Origin: a virus
Direction: 5' to 3' (one strand)
Virus record (IMG/VR): IMGVR_UViG_3300042914_000546
Coordinates: 1 to 22,592 of that record
DNA length: 22,592 bases
Part shown: positions 14,120-22,404 of the stretch, one piece after another
Layout of the letters: each line of letters begins with the position of its first letter
Numbering within the stretch: the first letter of the stretch is position 1
Translations under genes and position numbers: made by a program
Notes under the pieces: generated by a model
Database searches by the model: none
Seen by the model: the letters and a program-made list of their open reading frames with translations, nothing else
Told to the model about the DNA's origin: nothing

Positions 14120-15627
14120 GTCAGCCTCGTCACTACAGTCGTGAATCCATTGGTCTCAATAGACTGAGACAGCGTGCCTACAAACCTGCCATTGCGGGTT
14201 ACCTGCAACGTATCCGTCAGGGCATACAGAGCCGCAAGCTCTTCAATCATCACACCAGGATTGTCAGTTGTGTACGTCAGCCCAGCAGTCGTCTGTACCG
14301 TGACGTTGCCATTTCTGGCTTCAGAGATAGATTGCACAATGTCATCCACCGCCCTGAAGTTAGTGCCTACAGTCAAAGACGTCGAGTCAAGCCCATTGAG
14401 CTTGTAAATCTGCTGCAGCAGCCTAGCCTGGGCTCTGGTAATCGTGTACGTCCCAAGTTCTACCGCAGCACTGAAGAACTGGTTTGTGTTGACGTACAGA
14501 GGCGGCTGTAGATCAATCGGCCCAGGCGTGACCGTAGGCGAATAGAAGGTGTTGGTGTTGACCACCAACGGCGGAACAAGCCGCGTGTCAACAGTCGCAG
14601 CGTAGAACGTATTGGGGTTCGTGTAGAGCCCCGGATTCAGGAAGTTCTGAGCCGTGACAGACGCTAAGTAGAACGTCTGTGTGTTGTCATACCTCGCAGG
14701 GTTGAGGCTGTACGTCCCTACAACTGTCGGCGTGTAGAACGTGTTTACGTTCGTGAACAGCGCAGGAAGAAGCTCATTCGCCGTCGAGATGCTGGGCGAA
14801 TAGAACGTCTGTGTGTTCGTGTACAGCCCAGGCAGCAGCGTATTCTGTGTACTGACTGTTGCGCTATAGAACGTCTGCGAGTTGACTACAAGGCTCGGCA
14901 GCAAGGCATTTGCTGCATCAACCGTGGCGCTGTAGAAGGTCTGAGTATTCGTGACCAGCGACGGACTAAGGGTGTATGCGCCCCCAACTGTTGCTGAGTA
15001 GAAGGTGTTGGTGTTGGTGTAAAGAGCAGGCGCTAACGTGTTCTCTGAAAGAACAACGGGCGCGTAGAACGCATTACTGTTGTCATACCTTGCAGGCAGC
15101 AACTCATTGCTGGCTACTACTACCGCGGCGTAGAAAGTATTGGTGTTCGTGTACAGCGCCGGGAACAGATTCTGCGTCGGGCCAGTCTGTGTAATGGTCG
15201 CCGAGTAAAACGTCTGTGCGTTGTCGTATCTGCTTGGGCTTAAGTTGTAAACCGCAGAAACATTTGCTGCATAGAACTGATTGGTGTTGTCGTACCTTGC
15301 CGCAGACAAGGTGTTGGTTGCGTCAACAACAGGCGTATAGAACGCATTTGTGTTGTCGTACCGCGCAGGCAACAGCGTATTGCTGGGTGCAACTGTGGCC
15401 GAATAGAAGGTCTGTGTATTGGTGTAAAGAGACGGCGCTAAAGTGCTGACCGCAGAGACAACAGGCGTGTAGAAGGTATTGCTGTTGTCGTAGCGTACCG
15501 GAACCAGCGTATTGCTTGCGGCAACCGTCGCTGCGTCAAAAGTATTGACGTTGTCGTACCGCGCAATCTGTGTGAGGGTTTGCGCGGGAGGCCCCGCCCC
15601 GGCAGATTGGAGCAGGGTGAGCAGCAT
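14116..15627 (-). CDS. 22-residue repeat virion protein (17 copies of L/R-Y-T/D-N...TFY...V)
   Basis: The 503-residue product has a short start (residues 1-19). Seventeen tandem repeats of 22 residues follow (20-395), with consensus P-x-[LR]-[YVF]-[TDV]-N-x-[NQ]-[TAQ]-F-[YFD] and then a strand ending in V and an N-L pair; copies 6, 15 and 16 have 25, 20 and 23 residues. A unique C-terminal domain (396-503) begins ITRAQARLLQQIYKLNGLD. Alternating hydrophobic and aromatic residues suggest a repetitive beta structure, perhaps a fibre shaft. I have seen NTNTFYSATV repeats in phage and prophage proteins, but no function is known to me. The start lies 3 nt after the stop of the 54-aa gene, so reinitiation is likely. 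It sits within the tail gene block, so a tail-exposed or adhesin role is the best guess. Confidence 0.75.
   Translation of the reverse strand: MLLTLLQSAGAGPPAQTLTQIARYDNVNTFDAATVAASNTLVPVRYDNSNTFYTPVVSAVSTLAPSLYTNTQTFYSATVAPSNTLLPARYDNTNAFYTPVVDATNTLSAARYDNTNQFYAANVSAVYNLSPSRYDNAQTFYSATITQTGPTQNLFPALYTNTNTFYAAVVVASNELLPARYDNSNAFYAPVVLSENTLAPALYTNTNTFYSATVGGAYTLSPSLVTNTQTFYSATVDAANALLPSLVVNSQTFYSATVSTQNTLLPGLYTNTQTFYSPSISTANELLPALFTNVNTFYTPTVVGTYSLNPARYDNTQTFYLASVTAQNFLNPGLYTNPNTFYAATVDTRLVPPLVVNTNTFYSPTVTPGPIDLQPPLYVNTNQFFSAAVELGTYTITRAQARLLQQIYKLNGLDSTSLTVGTNFRAVDDIVQSISEARNGNVTVQTTAGLTYTTDNPGVMIEELAALYALTDTLQVTRNGRFVGTLSQSIETNGFTTVVTRLT
14443..15570 (-). repeat. Seventeen 66-nt tandem coding repeats
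   Basis: Unit boundaries fall at protein residues 20, 42, 64, 86, 108, 130, 155, 177, 199, 221, 243, 265, 287, 309, 331, 351 and 374. Fourteen units are exactly 66 nt; length changes occur only in copies 6 (75 nt), 15 (60 nt) and 16 (69 nt), always in whole codons. Copies diverge in synonymous codons, so the array is old and maintained at protein level. Confidence 0.88.
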
Positions 15628-15630
15628 GCT

Positions 15631-15795
15631 TTACGCCAGCGTTTTAAGCTGGTCCAGCGTCAACTGAGTTTGAGCAATCTGCGAATCCAGCGACACAACT
15701 TGGTTCATGTCGCCAACGGACATCGCTGAAGCGCGGGCCGAATTCAGCGCTGCCAGTTTGTAACTGACCAGTTGAATTAGTTCTGCAATGCTCAT
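15631..15795 (-). CDS. 54-aa helical phage protein, short gene
   Basis: The product begins MSIAELIQLVSYKLAALNSA and ends with QTQLTLDQLKTLA. It is almost certainly a helical hairpin: two amphipathic helices around a central S-V-G-D-M turn (residues 26-30). Its ATG forms an ATGA overlap with the stop of the 541-aa gene, and its TAA is 3 nt before the next gene, so it fills a gap that would otherwise be empty. Similar tiny proteins, with an ELIQLV...L..LR..A...GD pattern, occur beside tail genes in other phages as I remember them; the role is unknown. A chaperone or structural clamp would fit but is a guess. Confidence 0.72.
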   Translation of the reverse strand: MSIAELIQLVSYKLAALNSARASAMSVGDMNQVVSLDSQIAQTQLTLDQLKTLA

Positions 15796-17417
15796 ACCAG
15801 CACCACGCATTCTTGTGCGATTGTGGAAAGATGCGACTGCAAGAACACAGTGTCGTAAGTGTCCGTGCCGTCAATGGCGCAATAACACGCCACCCGATTC
15901 CCCACCACTGCAGTGCCTGTCTGCAAGAAGTCTGTCGGAGTGAACGCAGACAGCACGCGATTTTCTACGTCAAACCGATACATCTGGCTGATCTGCGAGG
16001 CTGTATACAGGTTTGCGTAGAACATCCGGCCTTCGTTGTCAAACGGGCTGTAACACCCACCCGACCCCGTGGTTGGAAGCGCTCCGGGGGAGCCGTCATA
16101 AACAATCGCGCCCGTCCAAGTGCCCGTGATTGCTCCTGCAATGTCCAGCACATCCAGCGTTGCCGCGCCGCCTCGGAAGAAGTAGCAGAACGACTGCCGA
16201 CCGTACCTGTTTTGATCCGGCTCAATTCCAAAGGACGGTGCCCACATCCCGCCAGCCGCATTCGCAGCAGGAGCCGCACCGAAGTACGCTGTGCTCCAAG
16301 CGTTGGCAACAATGTTGTTGGTGCCGTTGTTGATGGTCGCGTCGGTGTAGTTGTAGGTGTACACCGTGGTGGTTGCAGACGAGCGCAGCAGAATCAGATT
16401 AGGAAGTTCGATAACGTACTTAGCCGTTGCCGAGGGCGTCACCGTCCAGTTGGTGCCGAGCGTATAAACAGGGCTTGGACCCGCCGTGTGGCTGGCGATG
16501 ATCCGCCGCTGCCCCACCGCCGTTACGTTGGTTGTGTCTTCAACAATCCGGATTTGGAAGTTGCGGTACTCATTTGCCAGCACAACCGCATCGCCCAACG
16601 TGGCCTGACCCGTCAGCGTGCCTGCTGCCGTGGCTGTGGCTGTGAGGGCGTAACGAGCAACAACTCCAGTGTCGTAGTTGAATGCCCCCTTGATCATTCC
16701 GTCGCCGGGGGAGTTGTTATAAGGGACGTACTGTTCATCCAGCACCATCAGGCTTGAGTCCGTGCCGATGGTTGCGGGGAGGTTGGTTTGCGTCATTGAC
16801 GCAAGCGTATTCGTTGCAACTTCAAACGAACGCCATGAAGTTGCAGCAAGCGTACCTGCTGACAGCATTGCCACTCGGCCCGCAACAATTTCGTAGCGCG
16901 AGCCAGTGGTGGGCGTAAAGCCGAAAGCTGACAAGACCGTGATCGTTGGCGTAGTGCCCCCGGTATTGCCAGTGATATACCGTTCAACAGTTTTGCCTGA
17001 CCCGCCTGCCGCGTTGTCAATAATGCGCAGCTTGTAGCCATACTCACCCGAGCCGCCTCGGTTAGCAAGCATGTTCACACCCACAGCAGTAGGCAGTGCG
17101 GTGGTCAGCACTACAGAAGTCGTTGTGGATCCCGCAGCAATCGTGCCAACAAGACCAAACGAAGGAACAAACGCCGTGGCTGCACCAGCACCGAACGTGC
17201 CGCCAAGACCGGGGTTCACTGCAAACGCAGACCCCTTCGTGATGATGTTGTAGCGGTTGAGAATTGCCGCTGATACCAACTGGTACACAAACGGGTTACG
17301 AGAGATGTCATTGCGCAGATCACTACACACCGCCACCGCAGCAGCATGGGCGCTTGGCATAGGCGGAACTTGCCGCCACACCAGCGTGTCAATGACCTTC
17401 TTAAATGTGTTTGCCAT
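15792..17417 (-). CDS. 541-aa phage tail-associated structural protein
   Basis: The product begins MANTFKKVIDTLVWRQVPPM and has a conserved-looking N-terminal block with RNPFVYQLVSAAILNRYN (residues about 40-57). The remainder is rich in Gly, Thr, Ser and aromatic residues with alternating hydrophobic positions, as in beta-sandwich or beta-propeller tail proteins. A late segment (GIEPDQNRYGRQSFCYFFRG, then YDGSPGALPTTGSGGCYSPF) resembles blades of a propeller. There is no signal peptide or long transmembrane segment. I recall similar MANTF...VW.Q proteins in other phages, annotated only as hypothetical or structural. The start follows the preceding TAA with no gap. A tail or receptor-contact function is inferred from composition and its neighbours. 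Confidence 0.7.
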   Translation of the reverse strand: MANTFKKVIDTLVWRQVPPMPSAHAAAVAVCSDLRNDISRNPFVYQLVSAAILNRYNIITKGSAFAVNPGLGGTFGAGAATAFVPSFGLVGTIAAGSTTTSVVLTTALPTAVGVNMLANRGGSGEYGYKLRIIDNAAGGSGKTVERYITGNTGGTTPTITVLSAFGFTPTTGSRYEIVAGRVAMLSAGTLAATSWRSFEVATNTLASMTQTNLPATIGTDSSLMVLDEQYVPYNNSPGDGMIKGAFNYDTGVVARYALTATATAAGTLTGQATLGDAVVLANEYRNFQIRIVEDTTNVTAVGQRRIIASHTAGPSPVYTLGTNWTVTPSATAKYVIELPNLILLRSSATTTVYTYNYTDATINNGTNNIVANAWSTAYFGAAPAANAAGGMWAPSFGIEPDQNRYGRQSFCYFFRGGAATLDVLDIAGAITGTWTGAIVYDGSPGALPTTGSGGCYSPFDNEGRMFYANLYTASQISQMYRFDVENRVLSAFTPTDFLQTGTAVVGNRVACYCAIDGTDTYDTVFLQSHLSTIAQECVVLV

Positions 17418-17849
17418 TTAGGTAATCCTTGCGCGTACACACTGCGCCCATGCCGTGCGGTTAGTGTCAAGCACAGTCATACGGGCGTTGTAGGTGTCAA
17501 TGTTGTTTAGCGATGTGACGTTGGCTACCGTGGTTACCGTGGTTACCGTGGTTACCGTGGTTACCGTGCCAGACTCAACCACCACCGTACCCCGCTGACG
17601 CTGCAAACTCTTGTCATACCCCATCGGGGCGTTCAAGTAGTTCAGCATTCGCACCAGCAGAAGCGCCATGCTCTGGCGAGTTTCCTCCGCTGCTGCGTCA
17701 GACACCGGCATCGGGTTTACGTCGGAGACATCAACCGCCGTATTATCCGCGCCAACGCCAATTTTTACGCGCTGGTGCAACACACCACCGATGTCGTCGG
17801 CAGCGATTACCGCACCAGAGCCTGGGGTATATCCTACGTTGTCAGCCAT
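17418..17849 (-). CDS. 143-aa virion-associated protein with VTT repeat
   Basis: The product begins MADNVGYTPGSGAVIAADDI and continues GGVLHQRVKIGVGADNTAVD. I recognise this N-terminus from small phage and prophage proteins encoded beside tail fibre genes and usually called structural. A helix (about residues 53-75, ETRQSMALLLVRMLNYLN) precedes a beta-like VTT tandem (about 93-107). The C-terminal part (about 115-143) ends ARMTVLDTNRTAWAQCVRAR. It is separated from the upstream gene by 38 nt, the largest gap in the late operon, in which I see no convincing promoter. The role is unknown. Confidence 0.7.
   Translation of the reverse strand: MADNVGYTPGSGAVIAADDIGGVLHQRVKIGVGADNTAVDVSDVNPMPVSDAAAEETRQSMALLLVRMLNYLNAPMGYDKSLQRQRGTVVVESGTVTTVTTVTTVTTVANVTSLNNIDTYNARMTVLDTNRTAWAQCVRARIT
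17527..17570 (-). repeat. 9-nt tandem repeat encoding V-T-T
   Basis: The plus strand shows ACCGTGGTT in four perfect copies from 17527 to 17562, then a partial copy. It codes for repeated V-T-T. A change in copy number would keep the reading frame, so it could vary in length without inactivating the gene. Confidence 0.85.
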
Positions 17850-17887
17850 GGCCTACATTCTATGGTCAACGACAGTTTTAACACGGC

Positions 17888-18292
17888 TTAAAGTGCAAAA
17901 ATTCCTGATGCGTTCCAGGTGACCGTTATGTTGCCGCCATTGGGCGTGACCGGCAAGCCCGTCACACCAGTATCGATGTACGCCACCAGCGGTGAAGTAG
18001 CGGCCGTTCCAGTGTCTACATAGATCACCAGAGCTTCAACACTGTTACCCGTCACAGCGGTATAGGTCACATCGGCTCCGTCAAAGACGCCGTTGGTCAC
18101 CGTCTTGGTGGCACCAATAGTTTGAGCAGTGCCCACAACACCAGTCAACGAAGTCAGGAACTGATCCGCCGCGTTGTAGGTGTACGTTCCCGTATCGACC
18201 AAGGCAACCTTGACCGTTCCAGACAGAAGGTCGGTGTTGGTGGCGGCACCAAGGATAACTTCCTTGTACTTCGGATAAATGGCGTTTGCCAT
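17888..18292 (-). CDS. 134-aa phage virion protein of conserved MANAIYPKYKE type
   Basis: The product begins MANAIYPKYKEVILGAATNT and continues with VKVALVDTGTYTYN and the block FDGADVTYTAVTGNSVEALV, then YIDTGVTGLPVTPNGGNITV near the C-terminus. This layout is highly characteristic of a phage structural family I have met in many phage and prophage genomes; its exact function is not established to my knowledge. It is predicted to be all-beta, with no membrane segment. An AAGGAG ribosome site at 18299-18304, 6 nt before the ATG, supports the start. Its place after the tail nozzle gene and near tail genes favours a tail or head-decoration role. Confidence 0.75.
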   Translation of the reverse strand: MANAIYPKYKEVILGAATNTDLLSGTVKVALVDTGTYTYNAADQFLTSLTGVVGTAQTIGATKTVTNGVFDGADVTYTAVTGNSVEALVIYVDTGTAATSPLVAYIDTGVTGLPVTPNGGNITVTWNASGIFAL

Positions 18293-18311
18293 GATTTACT
18301 CCTTCAGGGGA

Positions 18312-20519
18312 TCAATAACCTCGGACATCACCAATGTCAGCACTCAGGATGACTCGGCCTAGCTGATAGTCACCATCAGCCACATTTGACACGAACTTCA
18401 ACCGCAACTCACGGCGCTGTTCCTTCATGTCAATTTTGTTCGTATTCGGGGCAAACGTATAGGGGTCAGACTCAACATCTTCTGATTGAGCGTAAGGCCT
18501 ACCAGTCACGATCAGAGACATATCACCCTCTTGGATGAAGTCTGGCTCAACACGCTCAAGTCTCAGCCACCGATTTGCACCTTCCATTGTCGGCTGAGAA
18601 GGCCCACCAGAAACCCATCCAAGATCATTCGTCTCAAAGTAGCTCTCAATGGCCGTCACGTTCGTGCCGTCAATAGCATTGACACCAAATTCATGCTGGT
18701 AGACATTGATGAGGTCTGGTTCCGTCTTGAACGTGGCCGTGCTTGATCCTGTCCCTGTTGCAACCAAGGACATCTCAATGCCTTGCGCATAAATAGCAGA
18801 GACAGGAACAGAAAAACCTGCTCCAGAACCACCGAGATTTGTGTTGCTTGCACTCAGTGAGTCGCCAATCTCATACCCTGCGCCTGGGTTAGTTACCGAC
18901 ACAGCAGTGACAGATCCACCGCTAACCGTAATGGTCGCCAGCGCTCCAGCACCAGAACCACCTGTAAGCGGAACATTGGTGTAAGTCGCGTTTGGATAGC
19001 CAGAACCCCCAACAATCGCACCAAGAGTCTTGATGTTGCTTGAGGTAATGGCTTGGACGGTAGCGCCGCTGTCTATGTTGATGCCCGAAATAATCAGACC
19101 GAGAGTGACGTCTACGTTGTAAGTATCTAGAAGCAGAAGATCACTTCCATTGGTCGCGTTTACTGTTGCAGTTGTGACCTCAACTTCTTCTGAAACATCC
19201 CATCCAGCAGCAACAGGGAAAGCAAACACCTGAGAGAAGTACCCCGCAGACCTTCTGGCACCTAGTGCCTGTCCAGCGTCATACCAAGTGTTCTCGCGGA
19301 TGTTGTAGATGATGACATCGTTGCATTCAGTGGCGTCACCCCGCGGGTAGAACCACCAAATCTCTCCAAATCTAGGGACTTTCGTCACCCACACCTTTTG
19401 GCGTTGAGAGTAGTTCAGGTTGTCAAAGAAGTAGTTCTGATTCAGATCGTTGGGGATTTCCTTCACAACACCGTTGTACAGAAGGAATCGATCCACACCA
19501 CACCAGTAGTACACGCCGTCGTACTCAATCGCAGACTGGCTGGACAGAATAGAAGACTGGCTTGAGACGATGTCGTATCGCCAATACTGAGCCGGAGTCC
19601 CCTGCCCCCCGATGTAGCTCACCTTGATAAGACTGTCTTGGCTCCAAAACAAACCACTCGGAGAGTTAGAACCACCTCGAACCGGAAGCCCCTGAACGAA
19701 CTTCCCTGTAGCCACGTTAACTTCATTGGCATCAGCGGATACCCAATCCTGCGCATTCCCCGCAGAGCAGTTCCTAATCAAACCATTGTTCCCGTAGACA
19801 AACACATACGGGTGCAGAGTCACAACTCCACCAGAGACCTCAACATTGTTGTTGAACGTCAAGGTCACAGGCCCCGATGCGGTGGCATTGTTGGATAGCG
19901 TGACAGTCGTGGTAGAGACAGAAACAACAGTTGTGTTGTCTGGGATACCAGTTCCAGTAACAGTCTGCCCCGCACCGATCAACAGATTGGTTGCCGCCAG
20001 AGTCACTGTAGGCAATCCGGTGGACGTAGTTGCTGTGTCAGTAAACACACCAATCTGAGACATCGTAGTCCCATTGATGTCGCCAATCAGAACTGGCGTA
20101 TTTACCGTCGCATCTGTTGCCGCTAGGTTCCTCCCAGGATGCGCCACCAACGAAGCATTCCCAGATCCGTCTACATCGTAAAAGCCGTCAAACTGCCAGA
20201 GATTCAGCGGACTTGCAGTGAAGTTACTCAGCGTGAAATCTGAAACACCTGCGCCAACGCCGTTGTCGTCAATTACAAGCTGTTGCAAACCATCACTGTA
20301 GCCGCTAAAAATGTAATTGAAACTGTCCTGAGCATTGACCCAAATGCCTCTGGACGGCCCATTCAGTTGACTAGAGATAACTCTATATCCTGCTATCTTT
20401 CGAGGTCTTCCGCGCTGGAAACGAACCCAACGCCCATCGTTATAGAACTGCTTGTCAAAGACAGTTCCATCCCTCTGGATGCCAGATTTCGTGTCAAGGG
20501 CAAAGACTTTTGCAGTCAT
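18312..20519 (-). CDS. Tail nozzle / packaged DNA stabilisation protein (P22 gp10, T7 gp12-like)
   Basis: The 735-residue product resembles the phage stabilisation proteins that close the tail tube of podoviruses and hold DNA in the head. The matching core includes [17 protein letters not shown] (30-46), [20 protein letters not shown] (58-77), [20 protein letters not shown] (236-255), [18 protein letters not shown] (333-350), [20 protein letters not shown] (373-392) and [12 protein letters not shown] (403-414). This is a beta-propeller pattern. Two regions interrupt it: about 160-225 with [16 protein letters not shown], and about 446-578 with [18 protein letters not shown] and [14 protein letters not shown]. 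The second matches a module found in many phage tail proteins. The start shares one nucleotide with the previous stop (TGATG). A role as connector at the distal tail is likely; the match is from memory of the family. Confidence 0.8.
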   Translation of the reverse strand: MTAKVFALDTKSGIQRDGTVFDKQFYNDGRWVRFQRGRPRKIAGYRVISSQLNGPSRGIWVNAQDSFNYIFSGYSDGLQQLVIDDNGVGAGVSDFTLSNFTASPLNLWQFDGFYDVDGSGNASLVAHPGRNLAATDATVNTPVLIGDINGTTMSQIGVFTDTATTSTGLPTVTLAATNLLIGAGQTVTGTGIPDNTTVVSVSTTTVTLSNNATASGPVTLTFNNNVEVSGGVVTLHPYVFVYGNNGLIRNCSAGNAQDWVSADANEVNVATGKFVQGLPVRGGSNSPSGLFWSQDSLIKVSYIGGQGTPAQYWRYDIVSSQSSILSSQSAIEYDGVYYWCGVDRFLLYNGVVKEIPNDLNQNYFFDNLNYSQRQKVWVTKVPRFGEIWWFYPRGDATECNDVIIYNIRENTWYDAGQALGARRSAGYFSQVFAFPVAAGWDVSEEVEVTTATVNATNGSDLLLLDTYNVDVTLGLIISGINIDSGATVQAITSSNIKTLGAIVGGSGYPNATYTNVPLTGGSGAGALATITVSGGSVTAVSVTNPGAGYEIGDSLSASNTNLGGSGAGFSVPVSAIYAQGIEMSLVATGTGSSTATFKTEPDLINVYQHEFGVNAIDGTNVTAIESYFETNDLGWVSGGPSQPTMEGANRWLRLERVEPDFIQEGDMSLIVTGRPYAQSEDVESDPYTFAPNTNKIDMKEQRRELRLKFVSNVADGDYQLGRVILSADIGDVRGY

Positions 20520-21760
20520 CAGAAGGCACCGCCTTGAACGCCGCTTGCGAAGATACCCGCTCCTGTGATGGTCAATCCAGTCGACGTTAGGCCAAATCTC
20601 TTGGCCCCCAAAACAGTCATCCCAATCTCACCAGACCCAGGACGATACATACCAGTAGATGTTTCGCTTGCGAAGTACAGCGATGGGGCTCCTGCGTTAC
20701 CGTTGTCAAGTGACAGAACAGACGCACCGGCAGCAATCGTTGATGCGTTCAGAAGATTAACTGAGTCGCATAGCAAGATCACCTGCTGGCCCGCAGGAAT
20801 AATGGCTGTACCTCCACCAGAAACACCGGTAGTAAAGGTAATGGTATATCCGGAACCAGTTCCATCAGTCTGGTTAGTAACGTAGTAGACCTGAATCGTC
20901 TGAGGCAAAGTGACTGTCACATTGCCCGTAAGAGTCCCGGTGTACTTCTGGATTGGGTTTGAAGCCTCTGCCGCAGTCAACGAGTAAGCACCGGTTGTCA
21001 CGGCCTTCGTCAACTGCGTGAAATTAAACTGCGTGCTCTTCCCAAGGCCAACTGTGTAGTACGCAGTTCCTGAGCATGCAATCAAGCATGAGTCTGCAGG
21101 CTGCATATCAAGGCTCGCAGACCCATTGATCTGCGTTCCCCCAGGAGGAGTAACCGCCAGCGTCCCTGTCCCGCCATTGCGAACCAAGAAGTACCAATCG
21201 TCGCCAACCGTAGTGGCTACCGGCAGCGTCAGCGTTCCTGCGCCAGCAGTCCACACATAAGCACTGGCTCGATCTGCATCTACCGCGGTGTAGTTGGAAG
21301 AGAACGTATTTACAGGGAAAGCAGAATTCAGTGTGTTGCTGATTGCTTTGAGACCATATCCCGCAAGCGTCGAGGCATCAGCGTTAGACGTCCCTACACC
21401 AAACGCAATGATCCCCCACGTTCCGGCCGTGGTGGCGTTGGTCTTGATGTAGATGTACTTTGCTTCACTGGCGGCAATCGAAACAATCGTGTTGCCGTTG
21501 TAGTCAGTGACAACAAATGTGTTGGCACCAATGTTGCGGATCAGCGCATCTTGACCAACAGAAGCCTGATTGGCAGGCGGCATAGCCAGTTGCAGCGACC
21601 CAGCAGTCGCCGTAACGTCCATGATCCGCGCAGCATAGTCATCTGTCGCGTTACCGTTGATGGGCCACGAAAGAGTCGTGTTGGCCGACAGAGTGATGCT
21701 GCGATACGAGACATCCGTCGGCTGAATGACGTTCCCGGTAAACGGACTATTGAAGCTCAT
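20519..21760 (-). CDS. Three-domain tail fibre-like protein, [10 protein letters not shown] type
   Basis: The 413-residue product begins [20 protein letters not shown], a start I recognise from tail fibre or structural proteins in phages related to this one. It has three similar beta domains (about 22-150, 153-240 and 248-337), each with a TLTLP-like strand, a polar N/G-rich loop and a final strand reporting solvent-facing Gly/Tyr. A tail-fibre motif of the type [16 protein letters not shown] (360-375) follows. In other fibre proteins this motif is often repeated or followed by a chaperone domain; here only 38 residues remain after residue 375. It overlaps the preceding gene by 1 nt (TGATG). 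A fibre or receptor-binding role is likely but the receptor is unknown. Confidence 0.78.
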   Translation of the reverse strand: MSFNSPFTGNVIQPTDVSYRSITLSANTTLSWPINGNATDDYAARIMDVTATAGSLQLAMPPANQASVGQDALIRNIGANTFVVTDYNGNTIVSIAASEAKYIYIKTNATTAGTWGIIAFGVGTSNADASTLAGYGLKAISNTLNSAFPVNTFSSNYTAVDADRASAYVWTAGAGTLTLPVATTVGDDWYFLVRNGGTGTLAVTPPGGTQINGSASLDMQPADSCLIACSGTAYYTVGLGKSTQFNFTQLTKAVTTGAYSLTAAEASNPIQKYTGTLTGNVTVTLPQTIQVYYVTNQTDGTGSGYTITFTTGVSGGGTAIIPAGQQVILLCDSVNLLNASTIAAGASVLSLDNGNAGAPSLYFASETSTGMYRPGSGEIGMTVLGAKRFGLTSTGLTITGAGIFASGVQGGAF

Positions 21761-22395
21761 CAGGAATCCTTCGCAACAGCTTGCCTATCGCCAATCCTGA
21801 GCGTGTCTTCCGTCTTCAGGACATTGACGATTTGATCATATTGCGCCTGCCACATGCCCATTCTTTCGTCGTTCTTAAGGAACGGCATGGCCTGCAAAAG
21901 AGATCCATACAGGAGGGCCTGGGGAGCGTACTGCGTGAACCAGTTCGACTGATTTGAGGTATCTAGAGGCGCCAAGCGCTCGTAGTAGAGAACCTCGTAG
22001 GAGTAGTCATCTGCGGGAGTTGGGGCGACCAACCAGTGTGTGTAGTCGTAGTCGCAGTAATACTTTGGAACATCTTCCTGTGCGGGATCAGGCCAATACT
22101 CACGCAAATACTCGTACTTGCGTAGCAGGACAGGTTGTCTTTGGCCGCTGACCGTCACGTTCATTGAGACAGTCTTGCGCCACCGAGCAGGCTTATCAAT
22201 GGTGGCCTGCCCCTCAACCATGTTTGAGGTTGCAACCGTAAGGTTCCCCAAGAACTTCAGGTCGGCCGCCAAGACTTGCTCGGCCAGCATGATGAAGGTC
22301 GGGATCTTGTCAATCGTGGCTTGGTCTGTGCGCTCTAGATATGTCTCAATGTCAGCAGCCAAGCTGGAATACGTCATTACTGCTGCGGTAGGCAT
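21760..22395 (-). CDS. Head-tail adaptor protein, SU10-like
   Basis: The 211-residue product begins MPTAAVMTYSSLAADIETYL and fits the helical adaptor family of podoviruses such as SU10. It has a helical first half with a short loop and FIMLAEQVLAADLKFLGNL, then a beta insertion (PARWRKTVSMNV, LLRKYEYLREYW, VPKYYCDYDYTHWLVAPTPA, YEVLYYERLAPL). A long final helical stretch holds FTQYAPQALLYGSLLQAMPF and MWQAQYDQIVNVLK. Adaptors dock onto the portal and bind the tail nozzle, which fits the tail nozzle gene two genes downstream. The first ATG has an AGGG ribosome site at 22403-22406; the in-frame ATG at codon 7 lacks one. The family call is from remembered pattern, so confidence is moderate. Confidence 0.62.
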   Translation of the reverse strand: MPTAAVMTYSSLAADIETYLERTDQATIDKIPTFIMLAEQVLAADLKFLGNLTVATSNMVEGQATIDKPARWRKTVSMNVTVSGQRQPVLLRKYEYLREYWPDPAQEDVPKYYCDYDYTHWLVAPTPADDYSYEVLYYERLAPLDTSNQSNWFTQYAPQALLYGSLLQAMPFLKNDERMGMWQAQYDQIVNVLKTEDTLRIGDRQAVAKDS

Positions 22396-22404
22396 ACGAT
22401 GTCC

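Noticed and set aside
14443-15570. Regular 66-nt spacing suggesting a CRISPR-like array
   Set aside because: The units are coding, in frame, divergent, and have no identical short repeats separated by unique spacers; no cas genes are present.
15813-16757. Long plus-strand open frame of 314 codons opposite the 541-aa tail gene
   Set aside because: The translation is Arg/Cys/His-rich with no motif, has no ribosome site in context, and lies wholly antisense to a well-supported late gene. It arises from codon bias.
17850-17887. Possible promoter in the largest late-operon gap
   Set aside because: The minus strand has TTGACC and TAGAAT, but they are separated by 1 nt, and no acceptable -35 sits 16-18 nt before TAGAAT.
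20519-21760. Diversity-generating retroelement target in the tail fibre-like gene
   Set aside because: No reverse transcriptase, template repeat or C-type lectin-like C-terminus is visible in the window.
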